This document shows positions 44,753 to 55,576 of a DNA stretch of 64,000 nucleotides, one piece after another. Position 1 is the stretch's first letter, and the number at the start of each line of letters is the position of its first letter. Under the pieces are notes generated by a model that ran no database searches, was not told the DNA's origin, and saw only the letters and a program-made list of their open reading frames with translations. The DNA comes from Litsea cubeba. Its lineage: Eukaryota; Streptophyta; Magnoliopsida; Laurales; Lauraceae. The stretch is from the NCBI GenBank assembly GCA_012931725.1, contig CM022953.1:62927316-62991315 (forward strand), written 5' to 3'. Made by a program: the position numbers and the translations under genes.

Positions 44753-46462
44753 TGTTAGGACAGCGGACCACCACAAACTCCACATTGATATGATATTGTC
44801 CACTTTGGGCCTAAGCCCTCACGGATTTGTTCTTGGGTTCTACCCAAAAGGCCTCATATCAATGGAGTACTTAGTCCAACTTATATGCCCATGATCTTTC
44901 CCAATTCTAGCCGATGTGGGACTTTGGTTGCACATCCCCAACAATCCTCCCCTCAAACAAAGGACCATATCTCTTTGGATATTTTTACCGGGCCTCCCCT
45001 CAAACGATCATCCATCCGTCCGCTCCATCGAGAAGAGCCAACTCGAGAGCTTCACCACGGATCCACCAATCGTGAGTATTGCGCTTTTCCTGCGCATCAC
45101 TGGGCCCACCACCTTTTGTTTGGCAATCTAAGGATTCTCCGGGCTAAGTCTGGGTCTGGGCTCTGATACCACTTGTTGGGACAGTGGACCACTACAAACT
45201 CCACATTGATATGATATTGTCCACTTTGGGCTTAAGCCCTCATGGATTTGTTCTTGGGTTCTACCCAAAAGGCCTCATACCAATGGAGTACTTAGTCCAA
45301 CTTATATGCCCATGATCTTTCCCAATTCTAGCTGATGTGGGACTTTGGTTGCACATCCCCAACAATCCTCCCCTCAAACAAAGGACCATATCTCTTTGGA
45401 TATTTTTACTGGGCCTCCCCTCAAACGATCATCCATCCGTCCGCTCCGTCGAGAAGAGCCAACTCGAGAGCTTCACCACGGATCCACCAATCGTGAGTAC
45501 TGCGCTTTTCCTGCGCATCACTAGGCCCACCACCTTTTGTTTGGCAATATGAGGATTCTCCAGGCTAAGTCTGGGCCTGGGCTCTGATACCACTTGTTAG
45601 GACAGTGGACCACCACAAACTCCACATTGATATGATATTGTCCACTTTGGGCCTAAGCCCTCACGGATTTGTTCTTGGGTTCTACCCAAAAGGCCTCATA
45701 TCAATGGAGTACTTAGTCCAACTTATATGCCCATGATCTTTCCCAATTCTAGCCGATGTGGGACTTTGGTTGCACATCCCCAACAATCCTCCCCTCAAAC
45801 AAAGGACCATATCTCTTTGGATATTTTTACCGGGCCTCCCCTCAAACGATCATCCATCCGTCCGCTCCATCGAGAAGAGCCAACTCGAGAGCTTCACCAC
45901 GGATCCACCAATCGTGAGTATTGCGCTTTTCCTGCGCATCACTGGGCCCACCACCTTTTGTTTGGCAATCTAAGGATTCTCCGGGCTAAGTCTGGGTCTG
46001 GGCTCTGATACCACTTGTTGGGACAGTGGACCACTACAAACTCCACATTGATATGATATTGTCCACTTTGGGCTTAAGCCCTCATGGATTTGTTCTTGGG
46101 TTCTACCCAAAAGGCCTCATACCAATGGAGTACTTAGTCCAACTTATATGCCCATAATCTTTCCCAATTCTAGCCGATGTGGGACTTTGGTTGCACATCC
46201 CCAACAATCCTCCCCTCAAACAAAGGACCATATCTCTTTGGATATTTTTACTGGGCCTCCCCTCAAACGATCATCCATCCGTCCGCTCCATCGAGAAGAG
46301 CCAACTCGAGAGCTTCACCACGGATCCACCAATCGTGAGTACTGCGCTTTTCCTGCGCATCACTAGGCCCACCACCTTTTGTTTGGCAATATGAGGATTC
46401 TCCAGGCTAAGTCTGGGCCTGGGCTCTGATACCAATTGTTAGGACAGCGGACCACCACAAAC
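44753..46462 (-). mobile_element. Tandem TRIM-like array, 421-bp period, A-B-A-B
   Basis: Four 191-bp LTRs at 44753, 45174, 45595 and 46016, plus a 26-bp piece of a fifth at 46437, alternate with 230-bp internal segments. On the minus strand each LTR starts TGTTGGGGATG, contains GTCCCACATCGG and a CATATAAG box, and ends TAACA or CAACA. The internal segment starts with primer site TGGTATCAGAGCC and ends with polypurine GAGGGGAGGAT. Units 1 and 3 are nearly identical, as are units 2 and 4, so an 842-bp dimer was duplicated. No protein is encoded; the repeated short frames are by-products. Confidence 0.85.
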
Positions 46463-47573
46463 ATAAACAACAAAATGAGACTAAAATAAATTAAAAGAAA
46501 CCAAGACATACTTAAAACGAGTTAAAGCATAAAAGTCAAAATAATAAACTAAACAAATTAAATTAAACCTAAATCAACATTTAAAACCAAGCTAATAAAA
46601 TGAAACCAACTAAAGCAAATTAAAATAAACAAAACCAATTTTAAAATTCAATTAATCCACAACTAAACTAAAAGACAAAGTTAAAACACGTGCACCTCAT
46701 AAGCACAATCAGCAAGAAATGATAATAAAACACACATATTTAATTCAACTAAAAAAAAAAAAAAAACTTAAGTTCAATTTTCAATGGCTTGCATGCATAC
46801 ATCATTTATAGGAAATAGAACTTTACCATTTCTTTACACATCACTTCATCCCGTACTCCACTTCACCACGTTATCAGTCCACTCCACAACCTTTACCACC
46901 ATGCTTCACTCTATTACACCATGCCCACGTCTATAATACATCACTCATTTAGCACCACACATCACATATAAACACACACAAAAAACAAGACAAAAAAAGA
47001 AGAAGAAAGAATCAAAACTGCCCCCTTAAATCCACAAAAGATAAAAGAAACACATCTAAAAATCACCAAAACTGATTCTAAATTTACTAAGACACTCAAC
47101 CAACATTACCACATCCATTAATTCCATTAATCTTAACAAGTTGTACAAAATCCCCAGTTGTGCCCATGCCCAAATTGGACTTGGCTTAGACTTTTCACTT
47201 AAACACAGCCATTTACAATGAAATCAAAAGCTAGGATCTTTATCCCCCAGCTGAAACGAACATCCCCCCAATTTTTATGGAGATCCATCCAGCTCCCTTC
47301 TTTAAAAAAAAAAGGAAAAAAGAAGGGAAGACAGAAAACACAAAAGAAAAAAAAAAGGAAAAGAAAGGAAAAGGAAAGTAGATGGGAGAGCTTGAGGATC
47401 TGCGCCACAGAACTTGACCAAGCCTAATCCATGGCCCACTCCCAAAGCTATCTTTGATCAACAACCACACTCCTTACAAAAGTAGGATCGGACCACTTGG
47501 GTTGAAAACTTCTTTTTGGGAAAAAAGAAAATAATGAAAAGTGAAAAGAAACGAGGGGACCATGTCCAATTCA
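46463..47573. other. AT-rich sequence, no gene recognised
   Basis: A-rich with short tracts and no supportable coding frame. It ends with AATTCA (47568-47573) directly before a family A LTR start. Confidence 0.5.
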
Positions 47574-49060
47574 TGTTGACACAAAAAATGTCACTTTGCC
47601 TCTTCAAGATCCAAAAAGCTCCATGAAGTCGCAGCCTGCCATAAATAGGCAATTCTACTTCCAAAAAATCAAATCTTGTCCGAATCAAACAAAAACCGCA
47701 AGATTCTTCAAGACAGTCAAAAGATGTGTACACAAGAAGTTTCGAGCCATTTCAAAATCATTTGGCCTAACTTCGCTCCTCCGACAGCTGAAAAGGAGCT
47801 CCCGGCGGCGAAAGCATCGAAGACACCAAATCTTCGATCAGAGTCTATGGATGGTCTCAAAATACATCCAAAAGACTCCACGTCAAGTTCCAAGTCAAAC
47901 CGACAACATTTGACCCTCCATCAACCCTCAAACAGCTAAATCAAGTCTCTAGGCGGCGAGAACCACCGAGGCCATCACTCATCAAAAAGAGCACATGGAC
48001 GGCTTCAAAATGTTTACAAAGGGCTACATATCAAATTTCAGGTCATTTCGACAACATTTGACCATACTTTGACGCTCGGAAGCCAAATCAGGCCTCTCGG
48101 AGGCGAAACTCCCCGGGACCATGGTTTCCAAGACAGAGCCTATGGATCATCTTAAAAAGACTCCAATAGGTTCTCTGTCAAATTTTAAGTCAATCAGACA
48201 TCGGTTGACCGCACATCAAGCCGCGATATCTTCATCACGACAAAAATAAGTCTACTGGCAATAGGACCCCAAACGGCTTCAAAACTCAAACAAAAGCCTA
48301 TGGTTGGTCTTATTTATTGCTCAGGAGGCTTCACCTCAAATTTTAGGTCATTCCGACATCGTTTGACCTAGTTTTAGCTTCTGACGGAAAATCGGTAGCT
48401 CTGCGCGACAAAGTCTTCGGCTTTCTCGGAAAATTGGAAACTTTGCAATCCAAAATGCAAGGATTCTCATCAAGTTTTCTACAGGGAAATCAGGCCAATA
48501 ACAATAAGAAATACAGAAGAAAAAGAATCGAAAAACATCAAAAACGGCTGTAAAACGGAACAAAAGGGGGGAAATTCCCCCCAGGGTCGCAGACCCCTGC
48601 GACCCTGGCCCAGGGTGGCCTGCGACCATGGAGCCCGAAATCGCCGGGTTGGCCTCCGACTCCTTGGATTTTGCAAAATTCATACTTTTGAGGTGCTAAA
48701 TCCTTTGACATCCGTCAAAATCACGGGTCAATCATCAAAAGTATCAAAATCAACATTGATCGCCAACCGGTCAACCAAAAAAGTGTGCTTTCTACTCGAC
48801 CGATCGAGAAATCGACAGGACAGATGGCACCGACCCGTTGTTAGCAACCAATACCTGAAGTTACATGGTCATCCGATGTCGATCTATATGAAGATCCATC
48901 GATTATCATCGCCAAAGAATCCCAAAAGACGCGGCACGGCCCGCGACTCTTCAACTGCTCGGCGACCACTTAATGCGATTAATTGACTAGCTTTATTACA
49001 GTCATTAATTCATTTCTTTGGACCGCCCAATCAGAAGCAAGCATCTGAGAGTTACAAGTC
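47574..49060 (+). mobile_element. Truncated family A LTR, head to head with copy 4
   Basis: It starts TGTTGACAC like the other family A LTRs and follows them through U3, including the 150-bp repeats and the GC block near 48570-48640. It stops at GTTACAAGTC, before the TATA box. AATTCA occurs both directly before (47568-47573) and directly after it (49061-49066). What follows is family A internal sequence in the opposite orientation. Confidence 0.8.
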
Positions 49061-49234
49061 AATTCATTGATCTTATCTTTTGGGAGGAGGTCTCTCATTG
49101 ATTTCTTTTTTAGAGAGAATCCCTCAAGATATCTTTCTTTTGGGAAAGAATCTTTCTAATTTCTTTCTTTTGGTAAGGTTACTAATTAGTAACACTTACC
49201 TCTTTCTTCTTTCCTTCTTTGGTTTGCTCTATTC

Positions 49235-49242
49235 TATAAAAG
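49235..49242 (+). promoter_or_regulatory. TATA box of the antisense gene (copy 4)
   Basis: TATAAAAG lies 129 bases upstream of the ATG at 49364. The implied leader of about 100 bases has no upstream ATG and is rich in CTTCAAGA motifs. Confidence 0.6.
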
Positions 49243-49373
49243 CAAGGAGGAGGTTGGGTCTCTTGCTCTTATTGTTTTCTTTTGCAACAATCCCAAGAGG
49301 GCTTCAAGACCAAGAGTTCTTCTTCTTCAAGATCTTCAAGACTTTTGTTCTTCTTCTCCATCAATGGCTTCAA

Positions 49374-50097
49374 GTAAGTTCCCTTTTTCAAGAAAACCTC
49401 ATTGTAGGAAAAAAGTTCTTTCTCTTTTTTTGCTTCTTTCTTTTCTTTTCTTTTTTTTTTCACGTGTTTGCTCTTTTTTTTTACACGTTTTTTTCTTATC
49501 TCTTTTTTTTCATGCTTTCTTTTTTTTTTGCATGTTTTTTTTTCTTTTTGTGGACCGTACGGACAGATCCGTACGGATCTGGCCGTACGGCCACGTGGCC
49601 TGTGGGCTAGCCCCTTTTTTCTTTTCTTTTTTTTTTGTTTTCTTTCCCTCTTTTTTTTTTTTGAGAAAGTTTATTTTCTTTCTTTTTTTTTCTTTGTTTT
49701 CTTTCTCCCCCTTTTTTTTTGAGAAAGTTTTTTTTTTTTTTTTGCTCATCATGATAATGCATTTTTTCGCAAACCAAGATGTTCATGCATGTATATTTTT
49801 TGTAAATTGAATTGTAGCATGATGTGATAGCATACCTGAAAGTTTTCGTAAATTTGGGAATTTGGAGCTTGCAGCGATGTTGAGCCCTTCCTGATTTTGC
49901 GGAGACTTTGACGTTTCGAAAGTTTGGAGTTTTGGAGCTTGCAGCAATGTTGAGCCCATCTTCAAGCTTTCTATTTCTTTCGGGATAGTTCCTTTTCTTC
50001 ATAATTGCCCCGGAGTCTTGTCAAAATTCCGCCAGATTTTTTTTAGCGAAATTCTGTCATTTTGATGTTTGATCTTTTTCTTTTCCAACCTTTGCAG
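49374..50097 (+). other. Intron 1 of the antisense gene (copy 4)
   Basis: 724 bases, strongly T-rich, bounded by GTAAGT and TTTGCAG. It splits codon 4 after its first base. It contains the GTAC palindrome cluster (49553-49608). Confidence 0.7.
49553..49608. repeat. GC-rich GTAC palindrome cluster (copy 4, inverted)
   Basis: Reverse complement of the blocks in copies 1 and 3, including AGATCCGTACGGATCT and CACGTG, again inside intron 1. Confidence 0.8.
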
Positions 50098-53000
50098 GTG
50101 GTTCCTCCAGAACAAACAAGGGTAAAGAGCATGCTACAAGCATACCTCGTCGATCTACTAGATCTTCTAATCCGGCCGTTGAGCAGGCCTTTGAGAAGGT
50201 CCAGTATGTTGAGAGAAATCTGGAAGAATGCGACTCCCTCAACAGAGATGAGATGAGGCAGCGACTGATCGCTCTCAAGGGAGAGGAATTCTATAAGATC
50301 ATGGTAAGCAGTCATCCATGGGTGATGGGAGATCAGAGTGTTTTACCCAAGCCTACCTTCTTCTTTGGTGATGCCGTCCCTGATGACATGACATACCAGA
50401 GGAGATGTTTTCAGTTCTCTTTCACAGCAGATGGTGAGAAGAAGACTGTTGCTACCCGGTCGACGTTTGATCGCACCGTCTCGATCATGAGCCTTGCCCC
50501 CACATGCTCTAAGAGGGAAGATCCTCCAAGCTGGGTGAGAAGGATAAATGTAATCAAGACCGAGGTTTTTGTTGGCGGTTCTCCTGGATATACGGAGAGG
50601 TCGCCTGTTGACATGGACCTGTTGATGCCATCCAGCGGCTACCAGGGTTTTGATTATCCGTCGGTCGATTTGAGATCGGTGGGCCTTGGTATTTTCAACG
50701 GTGACGGCAGCAATTGGATAAAGCCTTTTCGACTTCGTGACCGTTTCAATGCTGACTCCGAGTGGAAGTCGTTAACTGATCGCGTCCTGCTGATTGGTGG
50801 CGCCGTTTTGAAGGAAGCCGTGATTTTTGATGCGGTCCGCGCCTTTAGGGAGACCGTGATCTTTTTCGACGAGGCCTTCATGGCTATGCTGGAATCATTC
50901 CTCCCACAAACCAATACCTTCGTTGTGACGAATGGTGAGATTGGTTACTCTTTGAAGGAGCTGAGCGCCATTACTGGATTGCCCATCCTTGGCAAACTCT
51001 ATGATTTTATGCCGATTGACAGCGTCCTTGAGGGGCAGTCTGAGGAGTTCAGGCTTCTGTACTTTCAGCTCATCGCCTTCTATGATTTTTTGAAGGAGAA
51101 TGAGGGTTTGAAAGTTAGATCCAGTAGTTGGAAGAGTTCTAGCTCTTCGTTCCCCAACTTTTTTGATAGCAGGGAGTCTACTGATAGTGTGACCCAGGAA
51201 GCCAGGGCTCTGGATCCAAGTTCGAAGAAGATCTGGGCCATGCAAGAAGAGTTGAGAGATTTTTGTGCGAGTACAAACGCCATATGTCCTGACATTGCAC
51301 TGCGGAGAGATCTCGCTGTTTACCTCACTTATTGGCTTGGTGAGGCTATTTTTGCTGGAGGAGATGGAATACACATCAGGCTGCATTGTATTTTTCCGGC
51401 TTGTCAGATGGCGTTTGGAGAGCAGCTTGCTTTGGTGCCAGCTCTTTACTCCTACCTGTGTACCGAACTGCAGGCTACTGCTTTTTTGGTTCGGCTTGGG
51501 CTTCCCATGAACAGGGTATTTTCAGCCCACATCTTTTATTCGTGGTACGTGTACCACTATCCTGGCTTCCACCGGCTGGGTGCCGCACAGGATGATGATC
51601 CTCTGATGATTCGGCTGGCTAAGGGCAAAGCCGTGTCCGAATCACTTTTGTTTGCCCGCATGAGGATCCGACGGTTCAGGGACGTCGAAATGGGGCAGTC
51701 TTTAGTGAAGCTTTCTCCAGAGTTGCGGAAGAAGGCTTTTGATTTTGGTGCCTCCCGAGACTCTACCAGGGCGGGGTCGGGAAGGCATTATTCCTTGACG
51801 AATGCAGAGAACGAGTGGCTTTTCAGCATACGTGTCGGCACGATGGTGTACCGCAGACATCTTTTCGTCGACATCCAGCCGTATGTACCCTTTCGCTTTG
51901 CTTTGTTGTTGGGTTTTTCTCAAGGCGTTGCTGGAGCGCCTTCAAGCATGGTGAAGCGCTTTGGAGGTTTACAGGATGGGAGAAGTGCATGGGCTTTCTA
52001 TAGTGCTGAAGACACTACAGCCATGATCTCTTATCCTGTGTTGTTGACTTCCCGGACTGCCGGCTTTGCGAAGTGGTTCGCGGAGAGCTTTTCGGCATAT
52101 CGGGAGCTTTCCAAGAAGGAGCTTGATGTGAAGCTGGCATCTGGAAAGGGCCTTGGAAAGTCGGATGGCGTACGGCGAGAGGAAGTTTAGGCCTTCCTTT
52201 CTGGAGAGAAGCACAAGATAGGCTTTCTCGGTGACCAATTGGTTCTGAAGCTGTTCGAGAAATACCTGATGAGGCTTTAGAGCAGCTAGAACAGGAGGAA
52301 GCCGAACTTGGTGCTTGGATGCAAGCGGCACAGAGGCAAGCTTCCGTGGAGTCTACTGATAAGAGTAGACCATCCAGTGAGGAGTCAAGTGGGAAACCTG
52401 ACTCTGACAGCGGGGCAGGTTCCTCTAAGAAGCGAGCCCGCAGGAGTAAGAGGAGGAGGAGGAGTCATCGCAGCAAGGGGCAGCATGAGGACTCTCCTGA
52501 CTTGGAAGTTCCTCTTACTATCAATGAGGATGTGCCAGTGGATGCTGACGAGCCTCCAGAGAAGAGAAGCCGAGAAGAAGAGACCGTCGGTGAAGGTATG
52601 ATTCTTCCTTTTTCTCTTTCCATTTCTTTTCATGGGATTTTTCCATGTTCTGATTTGCTTCATGTTTCTGCTTTTCTTTTTTTTTTTTAGCAGAGGAAGA
52701 CTTGGTGATGCCTGAGGTTCCAACCGATGAGGTGGTGACGGATCCTGTCAGGGCACCTGAAGAAGAACCGAGGGACTCTGGAGTGAATCCAGAATCTCCA
52801 ATTGGTATGACTTCTTTTGCTTTCTTCTCTTTTTTTGTCTGTGACTTGGTTTGCCGACATTTTTTCTTGTCAGCTGACTTGCCACAGGATTCCAGTGACT
52901 TTGAACCATCGATGGACGCAAATGTTGATGATGCTTCCGATGAGTTCATGGAGGAAGAGAGTGTTCCGCCAGTCGTCGAAAAAGGCATTTTGTAGTAATA

Positions 53001-54009
53001 ACCCTGATAATGATTTTCAAACAGGATCACATTCATACCTTTTTGTGTTTCTTTGGCAGGTTTTAAGGTGACAGAGGAGAGTCCGTCGCTTCCTTCAGAA
53101 CCAGAGCAAGAGATGCCAAAGGTCGATCCAGAGGTAGAGACTCCTGGGACCAGTTCTGACACTGTTGAGGAGATACCTCATGCTGAGATTCCTTCCCGAG
53201 CAGGAGCAGCTTCAACTGGAAAGAGTTCTTTTGTTACTCTTCCAACGGGTGATGACATGAGCAGCCGACCAACGGAGTTGGGCGAATCTTCAGCTTGGCC
53301 ATCTCTTCTTTTTGCGAAGAAGGTCGTGGTGCAGGTTCTGAGCTCTTGGATTGAGACTCTGTCTTCTGGGCACTTAGATGCCAGATTTGGGATGATCCAG
53401 CATGTGCATGAGATTCTCGATGATGCTGAAGAGGCTGGTCTGGATGTCACAAGTGCCAGGGCGATCGTTGATAGGATCATTGAGCTGGGTGACAGGTAGT
53501 TTGAGACCATGGGTTTTCCTGACGACCAGTTCTTCAAGGAGATGTTCCTGGACCCTGCGAATAAGGCTCAGTCTAACCTGGATGAGGCTACACAAAGCAG
53601 GAAGTAGATAGTCCGAGAGAAGAACTTAGAAGAGCTAGCCATCATTGGGCTGACACATGACCTTAACATCCTTGATAGGGAGGTCGATGAGGCCAGGAAA
53701 CGTCTTGAGCATCTGCAGGCACAAGTCGTTGCCAAGTGGGCTGCAATAACAGAGGCTCGTGACAGGGAGAGTGCTCTGATTCGCCGGATTGCAGATGCCG
53801 ATCGAGTTGTTAAAAGGAAGTCTGAAGAGAACAAACAATGGCGAACTGCTCGGGATAGGCTTCCCGGTGCGAAAGAAGGGTTACAGCCCACCCCAGCATC
53901 TCATGGCAAGTTCCTGAAGAAGCGTGCCTTGGAATCCCTGACGGCTGAGGCCAAAAGTTCGCTTGAGGAGCTGAACTCTTGGCTGGAGACCATTTTTAGC
54001 TGAGCTCCT

Positions 54010-54690
54010 GATTTTTGTAGTAGAAACTATCCTTCTCTTTTTTTTGGTACCACTTGTATTTTTTTGGGACTTTTTTTTTGTAGTGCTTGTGAACACTTTC
54101 TTTTTTTGGTACCACATATATTTTTTTTTGTACTCTTTTCTTTTCTTTTTTTTGTAGTGCTTGTGAACACTTTCTTCATTTTTTTTTTAGGTACCACATG
54201 TATTTTTTTTTGGTACTTTTTTTTTTGTTTTCCCTACGCTCACTAAAATCTTTTTGTGATGAAAGTAATTGCTAAATGGGATGCCCTTTTTTTTGTTTTT
54301 CCTACGCTTACTTAAATCTTTTTGTGATAAAAGTAATTGCTAAATGGGATTTTATCAAAAGCTTGTCATTTTCTGAAAATCTTTTGTCAAATGATTATTT
54401 TGGCATGGAAGCCAGATTTTTGTTTGTGGCATGGAAGCCGATTTTTGGCATGAGAGCCAGCTTTTTTGTGGCATTGATAGCCGATTTGTGGCATTGATAG
54501 CCGATTTTGGTGGCATTGATAGCCGAGTTTATGGCATTGATAGCCGGGTTTTTTTTTTAAAGCCCAAGTTTTTGGTTTGTAGCATTGATAGCCGGTTTGT
54601 TTTGGTGGCATCTATAGCCTGTTTGTGGCATTTATAGCCTGTTTTGGTGGCATTTATAGCCGGTTTGTGGCATTTATAGCCGGTTTGGTT
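54010..54690 (-). repeat. GGTACC repeats and GGCTATNNATGCC array (copy 4)
   Basis: Read on the minus strand, about ten GGCTAT, two bases, ATGCC units lie between 54690 and 54460, then degenerate forms to 54415. GGTACCA repeats with A-rich spacers follow at 54190-54040, matching the zone at 25815-26527. Unit number differs from copy 3, as expected for tandem repeats. Confidence 0.8.
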
Positions 54691-54699
54691 TTAAAAAAT

Positions 54700-55222
54700 G
54701 CAAGTATCGACCAAAAGTCACCTCCCTGCTGAATGTTCTTGCAAGTATCGATGGAACGTCGCATCCTTGCTCATTCGGTTGCGAGTATCGATGGAATGTC
54801 GCATCCTCGCGGATTTGGGTGCAAGTATAGATGGAATGTCGCATCCTTGCTTTTCAAAAATTTTAGTTTTGCGGGTACTGACTTGATGTCGTTTCCCCAC
54901 GATTTTTGAAATTTGTGGTTTTCTCAAACCTTTAGGTTATGGATATCAACTGAAATGTTGCGTCTCCATGGTTTTTTAGGTTTTTTCGAACCTTTGAAAT
55001 TTGGGTTGTGGATATCAACTGAAATGTTGCGTCTCCACGGTTTTTAGCTTTTTTCGAACCTTTGGAATTTGGGTTGTGGATATCAACTGAAATGTTGCAT
55101 CTCCATGGTTTTCGATTTTGCAAGTATCGACGAAATGTCGCTTCCCTGCGATTTTGGAAGTGTCGAACGTGGTTCGCATGCTTCCGATTTGTGCGAGTAT
55201 CGACTAAACGTCGCTTCCCCGC
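54700..55222 (-). repeat. Covarying hairpin array (copy 4)
   Basis: About ten units on the minus strand keep the architecture seen in copy 3. The first and last were checked and each spans exactly 30 bases (54700-54729 and 55193-55222). One unit near 54940-54972 has ATGGA/TCCAT where copy 3 relatives have GTGGA/TCCAC, a further paired change. The unit at 55193 has GCGGG/CTCGC, kept by a G-T wobble. Confidence 0.82.
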
Positions 55223-55576
55223 AGCTTTTTGAAAAACCATTTTTTTTTGTTTAAAGACACGAGGGTCATAAGTTTTGACCTAAAACCATTTAGGCGGTAA
55301 AAGGTAGGGTGGACTAGGGTGGAAATCCCTGAATCCGGATTTCGTTTCAAACCATGAATTTTGAGTTCAAGGGTTGAAAATTTTGGTCAAGTTAGGGAAA
55401 GATTCCTATACTTGGGTTTTTTTTAACAATGAAACGATGAAAGTAAGCATTGTTTAAATTTCTAGAAATTTCAACATTTGATATGAAAATTCTAAAAAAA
55501 GGTGGGTTTAGCGAGCGTGTACCTAGAAATCGGTTTTGGCCGTACAGGCATTGCTCTTACCCAGTTGGGTAAGTCT

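Larger units (their letters stand above)
49364..54003 (+). pseudogene. Antisense spliced plant mobile domain gene, copy 4
   Basis: Five exons: 49364-49373, 50098-52595, 52691-52804, 52874-52984, 53060-54003. Intron 1 has GTAAGT and TTTGCAG; joining over it keeps the frame into exon 2. Introns 2-4 are 95, 69 and 75 bases; intron 2 ends in a TAGCAG tandem acceptor and intron 4 has a GC donor where copy 3 has GT. The product is about 1,220 residues: basic N-terminus, PMD domain from about residue 90 to 640 with TNTFVVTNGEIGYSLKEL near 275, basic stretch near 765, acidic serine-rich linker, C-terminal coiled coil. Defects: TAG at 52188 (Trp in copy 3), about 7 bases lost near 52240, TAG at 53497 (Trp in copy 3), TAG near 53605 (Gln in copy 3). 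It lies antisense to gag-pol and converges on pol. Function is unproven. Confidence 0.82.

Noticed and set aside
45159..45171. tRNA gene fragment
   Set aside because: The match is the primer-binding site only; no cloverleaf around it. The same holds at 11651, 27143 and 42840.
44885..46366. Repeated protein-coding gene family in the 421-bp array
   Set aside because: The frames span LTR and primer sites of TRIM-like units and have no known domain.
44753..46462. Cassandra TRIM
   Set aside because: No 5S rRNA-derived segment is recognisable in the LTRs.
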